From Candidatus Cloacimonadota bacterium (GTDB lineage: Bacteria; Cloacimonadota; Cloacimonadia; Cloacimonadales; TCS61), in contig JAOZPK010000037.1 of NCBI GenBank assembly GCA_029932755.1, positions 1 to 19,443 on the forward strand: 19,443 nucleotides of DNA, written 5' to 3'. The notes beneath the pieces are model-generated. The model searched no databases and was not told the DNA's origin. It saw only the letters and a program-made list of their open reading frames with translations. Below are positions 5,982 to 12,917 of this stretch, one piece after another (positions within the stretch are counted from its first letter, which is position 1; each line of letters starts with the position of its first letter). The position numbers and the translations under genes were made by a program.

Positions 5982-7373
5982 CTACTTCTTCATGACTTTA
6001 GCTAAAAAGTCACCTTCACAAACTTTTGTATTTCCCACATACGTGTCACCGTGCATTTTAGCCAATCCGCGTTTCATAGATATCACTTTCAATTCAAAAC
6101 GTAATGTATCACCCGGGCTTACAGGTTTGCGGAATTTCACATTATTTATTGAAGCAAAATATGCCACATATTCTTCGGGATCATCAAGAGCATTAAGCAA
6201 CATAATACCACCGGTTTGAGCCATAGCTTCTACAATGAGAACTCCCGGCATTACCGGATGTCCGGGAAAATGACCGTTGAAGAAAGGTTCATTGATAGTT
6301 ACATTTTTTAAGCCAACTATACGTTCTCCGGCTTCAAATTCGATTATCTTATCAATCATCAGGAAGGGATATCTATGGGGAAGGATTTTCTGGATTGCAT
6401 TGATATCAAATACAACTTCAGATAATTTCTTCTTTTGATAGATCTTCTGCAATTCCTGTTTTTTATGAAGCTTGCGAAGTTTCTTAACAAGTTCCACATT
6501 AGTTTTGTGACCTGATCTTGCAGCCAGGAAATGGCCCTTTATTGGAACTCCCAAAAGTGCAATATCACCAATAAGATCAACAACTTTATGACGAACAAAT
6601 TCATTATAATATCTTAGAGGAGTATGATTCAATAATCCATCGGGACCAACGTTTATCTCTTCATGATAATTGAACATTTTTCTCAAGCGTTTTATCTCAT
6701 CTTTTGGTGTATCTGGGTTAGCTACGACTAGTGCATTATCCAAAGAACCACCCTTAATAAGTCCAGCCTCTTTTAACATAATTATTTCATGAAGGAAACA
6801 AAAGGTTCTGGCAGAAGCAAAATCTTCTTCGAAATCATCAATAGTTTGCATTGTTGTATATTGTGTGCCTAATGCTTTCTGTTGGTAGTCAACCATGAAA
6901 GTAATTTTAAGATCCTCAGAAGGCATAATAACAATGTCCACATTATCAGCGGGAGCAGAAAATGAGAGAGGTTTCTCGATCTCTAAATATTCACGTTCTG
7001 CATCTTGTTCTACAATTCCAACCTTTTTTAAGAGTTTTAAATACACAATTGCACTACCGTCTGCAACCGGTACTTCTGGTCCGTCTACTTCTATGCGGAT
7101 ATTATCAATATTGAGCCCTTTAATGGCAGCAAGAACATGCTCGATGGTTGCAACTGTGGCTTTTCCAACACCAATTGTTGTACCTCTAGAAATATCAACA
7201 ACATGATCGATATCGGCAGGAATTTCAGGATTACCTTCCATATCAGTTCGGATAAAAACAATCCCATCATTTTTTCCGGCAGGTTTAAATGTTAAAGTAG
7301 ATATATGACCGGAGTGAAGTCCAATGCCATTATAACTGATCGTACCTTTTATGGTTTTTTTAAATTCTTTCAT
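5982..7373 (-). CDS. lpxC/fabZ: LpxC-FabZ fusion: UDP-3-O-acyl-GlcNAc deacetylase and 3-hydroxyacyl-ACP dehydratase
   Basis: A 463-residue two-domain enzyme. The LpxC domain (about 1-300) performs the committed zinc-dependent deacetylation of lipid A synthesis. It shows TIEHVLAAIKG (E78, H79), FVRHKVVDLIGD (zinc ligands H262 and D266; D270) and RSGHKTN (catalytic H289). After a Lys-rich linker, the FabZ domain (about 318-463) dehydrates 3-hydroxyacyl-ACP in fatty acid synthesis. Its active-site motif is FNGHFPGHPVMPGV with H368, followed by E382 in VEAMAQ. Both active sites look intact. The same fusion is known in Bacteroidota and relatives. Its start overlaps the lpxD stop by four bases (ATGA). 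Joining the two activities links competition for 3-hydroxyacyl-ACP between membrane phospholipid and lipid A. Confidence 0.96.
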   Translation of the reverse strand: MKEFKKTIKGTISYNGIGLHSGHISTLTFKPAGKNDGIVFIRTDMEGNPEIPADIDHVVDISRGTTIGVGKATVATIEHVLAAIKGLNIDNIRIEVDGPEVPVADGSAIVYLKLLKKVGIVEQDAEREYLEIEKPLSFSAPADNVDIVIMPSEDLKITFMVDYQQKALGTQYTTMQTIDDFEEDFASARTFCFLHEIIMLKEAGLIKGGSLDNALVVANPDTPKDEIKRLRKMFNYHEEINVGPDGLLNHTPLRYYNEFVRHKVVDLIGDIALLGVPIKGHFLAARSGHKTNVELVKKLRKLHKKQELQKIYQKKKLSEVVFDINAIQKILPHRYPFLMIDKIIEFEAGERIVGLKNVTINEPFFNGHFPGHPVMPGVLIVEAMAQTGGIMLLNALDDPEEYVAYFASINNVKFRKPVSPGDTLRFELKVISMKRGLAKMHGDTYVGNTKVCEGDFLAKVMKK

Positions 7374-8413
7374 TTTTTATCCTTTGCTTTCTGACGTTTT
7401 CTATAATCTTTCACAACTTCCGGTAAATATTTTTCTGAAACCATTATTCTTTTTTGGAGTTTTGCTTCTATAGCTGGTGAACCAAATAATTTAGCACCTT
7501 TTGGAACATCATTAGTTACTCCAGCTTGTGCTCCTATCATTGCTCCATCATCAATTTTCAGGTGACCTGCTACTCCAACCTGCCCTGCAATATACACAGT
7601 TTTACCAATTATTGTACTTCCGGCAAGTCCGGTTTGAGCGCAAAGAACAGAGTTTTCATCTATCTGGCAATTGTGCCCAACCTGAACAAGATTATCAATT
7701 TTTGTGCCTTTACCGATTATTGTTGAACCTAAAGTTGCGCGGTCAATAGCAGAATTAGCACCAATCTCAACATCATCTTCAATGATTACATTTCCAACTT
7801 GGGGGACCTTGTTATGAATTCCATTATGGAATATATATCCAAATCCATCTGCTCCAATAACGCAACCTGAGTGAATAATAATATTGTTTTTTAAAACACA
7901 ATCTTCATAAATAGTTGTGTTGGGATGAATATAGCAGTTTTTACCAATCCGTACATTATCTTTAATAACACAGTTACTTTCGATGAAAGTATTATCATCA
8001 ATATTCACATTTTCACCGATTACACAATTACTTCCAATAATGATATTTTTTCCAAAAGAAGCTGACTTTGCAACGTTAGCAGAATCATCAATGCTTTTTT
8101 TCATTTTAGGAAGATCAAGTTTGAGCCATGTTTGCACAAGCATCATAAAATGAATATATGGTTTATCAATTAATAAAAGATTTGCATTTGGTTTAAGGTT
8201 TTTATCAAAGTCTTTTGGAACAAAGATCAATCCCGCTTTTGTCTCTTTGAGTGCATTCAGAAATTTTGGATTCTCAAAAATGCATACAGAATGCTCGTTA
8301 GCTTCGTGAAGTTCAGATACATTATCTAACTTAACTTTATTTGAGAAGTTAGTAACACAATCCAGCTTAGAAGCAATCTTTTTTGGCGTGAGCGGAAAAT
8401 TGAATTTTTTCAT
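7370..8413 (-). CDS. lpxD: UDP-3-O-acylglucosamine N-acyltransferase LpxD
   Basis: Third lipid A step: adds the second 3-hydroxyacyl chain, to the amino group exposed by LpxC. Residues 1 to about 100 form the uridine-binding domain. About 108-310 is the hexapeptide-repeat beta-helix, and a C-terminal helix follows. The LpxD signature GADGFGYIFHNGIHNKVPQ is at 188-206, then 'IGANSAIDRATLGSTII' and the catalytic H247 in NLVQVGHNC. The length of 347 residues is usual. The ATG directly abuts the stop of the upstream skp/ompH gene (TAAATG), and the end overlaps lpxC-fabZ by four bases, so this is a tightly coupled operon. Several 'CVIGENVNIDDNT'-type repeats produce locally repetitive coding sequence. 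Confidence 0.96.
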   Translation of the reverse strand: MKKFNFPLTPKKIASKLDCVTNFSNKVKLDNVSELHEANEHSVCIFENPKFLNALKETKAGLIFVPKDFDKNLKPNANLLLIDKPYIHFMMLVQTWLKLDLPKMKKSIDDSANVAKSASFGKNIIIGSNCVIGENVNIDDNTFIESNCVIKDNVRIGKNCYIHPNTTIYEDCVLKNNIIIHSGCVIGADGFGYIFHNGIHNKVPQVGNVIIEDDVEIGANSAIDRATLGSTIIGKGTKIDNLVQVGHNCQIDENSVLCAQTGLAGSTIIGKTVYIAGQVGVAGHLKIDDGAMIGAQAGVTNDVPKGAKLFGSPAIEAKLQKRIMVSEKYLPEVVKDYRKRQKAKDKK

Positions 8414-8935
8414 TTATTCTACAGTTTTTTCCATCTCACTTAAGATAGTATCTGTGATATCAAGATTTGGTTTTGCATAAAGTACACTACCGGCAGAAGC
8501 ATCAAGAACGATAGAATAATTGTTCTCTATAGATACTTTTTCGATGATTGTTTTTAATTTATTCAGGATCGGTGCTAGAAGTTCATTCTGTCTTTGTACG
8601 AATGTCCCATTCTCACCAAATATCTCTTGAACTTTAGCCTGACGTGCTTCAGACATAGACATAATCTTGGTTTCTGCTTCTTGTTTTCCTGATTCGGTTA
8701 AAATCATTTTCTTGCTTTCATAGTCAGCATAAAGTTGCTCGATCTCGGTATCCATGTCTGCAATTTCCTGTTCCCATTTCTGACGTTCACCCATCAAAAT
8801 TGTTTGTGCCTCTTGAGTTTCAGGGCTTGTCATCATGATCCTGTCAGTATCAATATAAGCGATCTTCTCCGTTTCTGCAAAGACCAGAGTTGTAAGAACC
8901 ATTGCTAAAACCATTGTTAATACTATTTTTTTCAT
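8414..8935 (-). CDS. Skp/OmpH family periplasmic chaperone
   Basis: A 173-residue exported protein. Residues 1-20 are a clear signal peptide (KK, then a hydrophobic core ending LVFA, cleaved before ETEK). The mature part begins with 'KIAYIDTDRIMMTSPE', the typical OmpH/Skp opening. A long charged helix pair follows at about 45-110 (the tentacles of the jellyfish-shaped trimer), and the end is a beta-strand core, 'NNYSIVLDASAGSVLYA'. These proteins hold unfolded outer-membrane proteins in the periplasm. Placement just before lpxD is the classic bacterial arrangement, although no bamA is seen here. AGGAGA on the minus strand at 8941-8946 gives a good ribosome site. The upstream gap is 103 bases. 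Confidence 0.92.
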   Translation of the reverse strand: MKKIVLTMVLAMVLTTLVFAETEKIAYIDTDRIMMTSPETQEAQTILMGERQKWEQEIADMDTEIEQLYADYESKKMILTESGKQEAETKIMSMSEARQAKVQEIFGENGTFVQRQNELLAPILNKLKTIIEKVSIENNYSIVLDASAGSVLYAKPNLDITDTILSEMEKTVE

Positions 8936-9016
8936 TTTTTTCTCCTTTTTTTTATTATAAGATTATTGCCTTTTCTATGAATTAATATTTAAAGTCAAAC
9001 AAAAAGTTCAGAATCA

Positions 9017-9039
9017 GAGCTAAACAAGAAGCTTAACTC
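9017..9039 (-). terminator. Weak hairpin after the 2Fe-2S subunit gene
   Basis: On the minus strand a nine-pair stem (GAGTTAAGC with GTTTAGCTC, two wobbles) begins at the last base of the stop codon and has a five-base loop. The first T-run (TTTTT, minus strand, 9005-9001) starts 11 bases beyond the stem, so termination is likely to be partial at best. Transcription may continue into skp and the lipid A genes. Confidence 0.3.
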
Positions 9040-9497
9040 TATTCAGCAGCTTTTTTTACAGCATTTAAAATTGGAACATAACCGGTACATCTGCAAAGGT
9101 TACCTTCCAGAGCTTCTTTTATTTGTTCTTCAGTTGGATGCGGAGTTTTATCGAGCAGAGCTTTTGCACTCATAAGCATACCAGGTGTACAAAATCCGCA
9201 TTGTATTGCACCTTCTTCAACAAATGCATTTTGCAGGTTAGATAAAACATCATTTTTCTCCAGATTTTCCACAGTTTCAATAGTTGAATTATTTGCCTGG
9301 GTTGCCAGGATCAAACAAGAATTTACAGCATCACCATTCATGATAACAGTACAAGCACCACATTCTCCAACAGCACATCCTTCTTTGGTTCCGGTAAGCC
9401 TAAGTTCATCACGTAAGATATCCAATAGACGCATTGAATCTTCAACTTCTAATTTATGATCTTTTCCGTTAACGTTAATTTTCAAATTTATCATCAT
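9039..9497 (-). CDS. Molybdenum hydroxylase 2Fe-2S subunit (XdhC/CoxS type)
   Basis: Small electron-transfer subunit of a xanthine dehydrogenase-family enzyme, 152 residues. It carries two [2Fe-2S] clusters. The N-terminal plant-ferredoxin-like site uses C41, C46, C49 (GCAVGECGACTV) and C61. The C-terminal helical site uses C100 and C103 (QCGFCTPG) plus C135 and C137 (NLCRCTGY). All eight cysteines are present. Electrons would pass from the Mo centre through these clusters to FAD in the partner encoded just upstream. The start overlaps the partner's stop (TAATG), which implies coupled expression in equimolar amounts. Two consecutive ATGs (9497 and 9494) are possible starts. The substrate cannot be read from this subunit. 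Confidence 0.94.
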   Translation of the reverse strand: MMINLKINVNGKDHKLEVEDSMRLLDILRDELRLTGTKEGCAVGECGACTVIMNGDAVNSCLILATQANNSTIETVENLEKNDVLSNLQNAFVEEGAIQCGFCTPGMLMSAKALLDKTPHPTEEQIKEALEGNLCRCTGYVPILNAVKKAAE

Positions 9498-12400
9498 TAC
9501 CCTCTTTGCTCAAATATTTCAGTTAATGCATCTTTTGTCATATTAATGAAAACCGGTAACTTATAAGCAGATGACCAGCGTTTTCCAATTGCGTCATCAA
9601 TTATTTTCTTTAAAGGTTGCTCGATTAAATTAATAGTTTCATTTGTTAGTTCTTTTCCGATTAGTATTTGCTCGATCTTTTCAATACGCATTGGTTTATG
9701 GAATAAGGAACCGGAAACAACCTTGCACTCTTCAATTTTATTGCTCTCAAAAGAAATTAGAATTCCAATGCTGATCCTAGTTATATTCACAGCGTTTCTT
9801 CTACCAAGTTGGAAATAACTGTATTCATAATTTTTCTTTGGAATTGGAATGATAATTTCTGTTAGTATCTCATCAGAATTAAGTTGTGTTTGATAGTTTT
9901 TTAATATGAATTCATCAGCGGGAATTCTACGAGTTCCATTATTTGAAGTGAGAATAAATTCTGCATTATAAGCTATGAGGGGTGGATATGAATCTGCACA
10001 GGGAGCAGCGTTTACAATATTCCCACCAATAGTTCCTTTATTCCTTACCTGTAAAGATCCTATTGTAGAACACGCTTTTGTAAGCATTGGATAATATTTT
10101 TGGATGGCACTATTAGAAATGATCTGTGTAAATGTGCAACCTCCGCCAATTCTTATCTCATTTTCTGTAACCTTAATATTTCTCAGTTCATCAAGATGTG
10201 AAATATCCAGAAGTAAATGTTTACCTGTTTTCATTCTTAATTCGATGATCATATCAGTTCCACCGGATAGAATCTTCAACTGCTGTTTTGATAGTTTCTC
10301 TAATGCATCTTTTAGATTTTGCGGAGTTATCGTTTTAACATCAGTAATGCGTAAAGTTTGCTTATCAACAACTCTGACATGAGTTTTACAGGAATCATGA
10401 GCGGCGATCTGACTTTGCCTTGATGGTTTTTTTAGATTTATTCCAAGGAATACTTTCTCCAACGTTAATGGCAGTTCATAAGATTGTTTACCAGTTGCAA
10501 ACTTAAGCGCGTTATTTATGGCAGCAGAAGTAAGCTCCAATGTAGGCTCACCTAAGCTTTTTGCTCCAAAAGGTCCGTCTACATCTTCATTTTCAATTAG
10601 TATAGGGTCAATATTTCCAATATCTTTAATTGTTGGAATAAGATAATTATCGAGATTATCAGATTTTACAATTCCTTCCTGAATGTTATAATCTTCAATC
10701 ACTGCATATCCAAATCCTTGAGTTACACCGCCATAAACCTGACCTTCAGCACCAAGTTTATTCAAAACTTTTCCAACATCATGAGCAGCTGTAATATTTT
10801 TTACCTCTATCTTCCCGGTGGAAGTATCAATTCTGATATCTGCAACATGAGAGCCATAAACGTAAGTAAAATAAGCATTGCCTTGTCCGGTCTCTTCATT
10901 CCAGCTAACATCGGGAGCATTGTACCAACCATAAGCTGAAAGATTTTCCCCAGCCCAGTATGCTTTCTCTGCTGCGTCTTCAAATTTTATTGGATTGATA
11001 TTTGAAATATGTTCTTTTCTGGAAATTGTTCCATCTTTCCAAATGGTTTCTTCAACATCATTTACTTGCAGATCTTTCTTTATTACGCTAAATATTCTCA
11101 TTTTAACTTTTTTTGCAGCAATAATTACAGCATTACCGCCCATTATTGTTCCGCGAGATGCAACAGTAGGGCCACCATCGGTAATTGTAGCAGTTTGCGG
11201 TTCTAAGAAAACTATTTTCTTAAGATCAGTTCCAAGTACTTCCGCTGTAACTTGAGAGAATGTGGTTCGCATTCCCTGCCCATTCTCATTTAACCCGGCA
11301 AGTACATAAATACTTCCATCTGCCTGAACTGAAACGATTGCAGAAGTTGCATCTGTTCCCTCTGCGCCAAGAGCACATCCACGATAACTACATGAGAATC
11401 CGATTCCATATTTATAACGTCCATTCTGCTCATTCAGTTTTTTATATTCTTTAAGTTTATTATTATAATCAGCTTTTATCAGTGCTTTATCAATAACTTC
11501 ATCCAGGGAAACAGTATGTTTATTTAATATCTGACCACTTGCAGTTGTGCTTCCCTGCTTAAAGCCGTTTAATTTTCTAATTTCACGGGCAGAAATTCCA
11601 CAAATTTCAGCAATCTCATCCATTAATGATTCTTGTGCAAAAATAACTTGTGGAGAGCCAAAACCACGAAAGGCAGCAGTATAAGTATTATTTGTGTAAA
11701 CTCCTTTAATATCTGTTTCAACATTTTCAATTTCATAAGGTCCGGTTGCCTGAACAACTGAACGCCACGTGACAAAAAAAGTTTGGGATGAATATGCTCC
11801 ACTATCGGCAATTATATTTATTTTCATTGCTTTAAGTTTTCCATCATTATTGAAACCAACTTTATACTTCATATAATAAGGATGTCTTTTATAACTTTCT
11901 TTTAATGAATTCTCTCTGGTATAGGTTAATTTTACAGGTTTTCCGGTGAGTTTGGAAAGTAAGGCACATCGACAAGCCATGTAGTTAATAATATCATCTT
12001 TTCCACCAAATGAACCACCTAAAGTAGAACCGAAAATATTGATTTGATTCATGTTCAAACCCATGAAAAGCGCAACTACTTTACGAGTAGTATATGGATT
12101 CTGAATTGAACCATATATTTTATAGCCTTTAGAAGTATGATCCGGTACAGCAGTTACAGTTTCAGGCTCAATATATGCATGTTCATGGAATCCAGTGCTG
12201 TAATCTCGTTCGATAACATGATCAGATTCATTAAATCCTTTTTCAATATTTCCCTTCCGTAATGGATAATGGAGAACAACATTGCTTTTGTATTCGGGAT
12301 GGATAAGTCTGGCTTCCGGTTTAATTGCTTCCCGTGGGTCAAAGATACCTTTGATAGACTCATATTCCACATGGATCAGATCTGCGGCTTTAAGTGCACT

Positions 12401-12724
12401 TTCTTTTGTTTCAGCAGCAATCACTGCAATCACATCACCGGAAAAGAAAACTTCATCATCAACAATTGCATATTGATCTGAGCGGATTGGACCAAGTCTT
12501 GTCTGACCAGGGATATCTTTGAATAAAGCAATTTTTACAACTCCTGGAATTTTTTCTGCTTCATTGCAATCAATGTTCGTTATCTTCCCAACAGGGATAT
12601 CTGTATATCGAACCGCTGCATGAAGCATATCAACCAGTTTTATATCATCACCATAAATTGCTTTTCCGGTAACCTTTTCATATGCATCCACTCGCTTAAC
12701 TTTTTTGCCAATGATGTAATTCAT
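9497..12724 (-). CDS. Fused molybdopterin-binding and FAD-binding subunit of a xanthine dehydrogenase-family hydroxylase
   Basis: A 1075-residue protein joining two normally separate or differently ordered parts. About 1-765 is the molybdenum-cofactor portion: a hammerhead domain at about 17-125, GGSFGGKDD at 236-244, AFRGFGSPQ at 351-359, NENGQGMRTTFSQ at 479-491, and the catalytic Glu E726 in KSLGEPTLE. R280 in KRHPYYMKYKVGF and E186 in HAYIEPE align by eye with the purine-binding Arg and Glu of bovine xanthine oxidase, which favours a purine-type substrate. After a linker of about 30 residues, about 795-1075 is the FAD subunit: ILSGGTDMIIELR at 818-830, TIGSLQVRNKGTIGGNIVNA at 887-906, then a CO dehydrogenase flavoprotein-like C-terminal domain. 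No [4Fe-4S] insertion of the hydroxybenzoyl-CoA reductase type is seen. The ribosome site is AGGGGGG, four bases before ATG 12724. Substrate is uncertain. Confidence 0.92.
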   Translation of the reverse strand: MNYIIGKKVKRVDAYEKVTGKAIYGDDIKLVDMLHAAVRYTDIPVGKITNIDCNEAEKIPGVVKIALFKDIPGQTRLGPIRSDQYAIVDDEVFFSGDVIAVIAAETKESALKAADLIHVEYESIKGIFDPREAIKPEARLIHPEYKSNVVLHYPLRKGNIEKGFNESDHVIERDYSTGFHEHAYIEPETVTAVPDHTSKGYKIYGSIQNPYTTRKVVALFMGLNMNQINIFGSTLGGSFGGKDDIINYMACRCALLSKLTGKPVKLTYTRENSLKESYKRHPYYMKYKVGFNNDGKLKAMKINIIADSGAYSSQTFFVTWRSVVQATGPYEIENVETDIKGVYTNNTYTAAFRGFGSPQVIFAQESLMDEIAEICGISAREIRKLNGFKQGSTTASGQILNKHTVSLDEVIDKALIKADYNNKLKEYKKLNEQNGRYKYGIGFSCSYRGCALGAEGTDATSAIVSVQADGSIYVLAGLNENGQGMRTTFSQVTAEVLGTDLKKIVFLEPQTATITDGGPTVASRGTIMGGNAVIIAAKKVKMRIFSVIKKDLQVNDVEETIWKDGTISRKEHISNINPIKFEDAAEKAYWAGENLSAYGWYNAPDVSWNEETGQGNAYFTYVYGSHVADIRIDTSTGKIEVKNITAAHDVGKVLNKLGAEGQVYGGVTQGFGYAVIEDYNIQEGIVKSDNLDNYLIPTIKDIGNIDPILIENEDVDGPFGAKSLGEPTLELTSAAINNALKFATGKQSYELPLTLEKVFLGINLKKPSRQSQIAAHDSCKTHVRVVDKQTLRITDVKTITPQNLKDALEKLSKQQLKILSGGTDMIIELRMKTGKHLLLDISHLDELRNIKVTENEIRIGGGCTFTQIISNSAIQKYYPMLTKACSTIGSLQVRNKGTIGGNIVNAAPCADSYPPLIAYNAEFILTSNNGTRRIPADEFILKNYQTQLNSDEILTEIIIPIPKKNYEYSYFQLGRRNAVNITRISIGILISFESNKIEECKVVSGSLFHKPMRIEKIEQILIGKELTNETINLIEQPLKKIIDDAIGKRWSSAYKLPVFINMTKDALTEIFEQRG

Positions 12725-12757
12725 ATAACCCCCCTAACATAAATTTTGCATATCAAA

Positions 12758-12788
12758 CAATTTTTTATTTTTCTGTATTTGCGGTCAA
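12758..12788 (-). promoter_or_regulatory. Candidate promoter of the molybdenum hydroxylase unit
   Basis: On the minus strand TTGACC (12788-12783) is followed 18 bases after its TTG by TAAAAAATTG (12767-12758), about 34 bases before the start codon. The element has the same layout as the sites at 2286-2315 and 12837-12866. The match is by eye only. Confidence 0.35.
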
Positions 12789-12836
12789 ATAATTAATTAA
12801 GAGTAGTTTTAATTTCAGAGGAGTAAATTCATTTTA

Positions 12837-12866
12837 TTGACAAACAAGATTGAAAAATAAAATTTG
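12837..12866 (+). promoter_or_regulatory. Candidate promoter of the C25 peptidase gene
   Basis: TTGACA (12837-12842) matches the -35 consensus exactly. TAAAATTTG at 12858-12866 starts 18 bases after the TTG and resembles the Bacteroidota -7 element TAnnTTTG. The start codon is 51 bases further on. A TATATATA tract at 12867-12874 is too far from the -35 for a housekeeping sigma factor. The site lies back to back with the minus-strand candidate at 12758-12788. Confidence 0.4.
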
Positions 12867-12917
12867 TATATATACATTTTTTATATTTATTTCAATAATG
12901 CTGATAATGGAGGAAAA

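Noticed and set aside
5345..6219. Plus-strand open frames of 70 to 138 codons opposite lpxA and fabZ
   Set aside because: They lie entirely antisense to well-identified conserved genes, have no ribosome site or recognisable domain, and are rich in residues expected from the complement of AT-rich coding sequence.
7400..8100. Repetitive coding sequence in lpxD considered as a tandem repeat or CRISPR-like array
   Set aside because: The periodicity is 18 bases and in frame, which is the hexapeptide repeat of the beta-helix fold; there are no identical repeats with unique spacers.
8954..8959. Perfect TATAAT on the minus strand just upstream of skp
   Set aside because: It lies only 18 bases before the start codon, with no -35 match at 16-18 bases; such AT-rich hexamers are expected by chance here. 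A near-leaderless start cannot be fully excluded.
12864..12917. Extended N-terminus of the C25 peptidase from a start at 12864
   Set aside because: It would place an Ile/Tyr-rich stretch before a perfectly formed signal peptide, overlaps the putative promoter, and ignores the strong GGAGGA site directly before ATG 12918.
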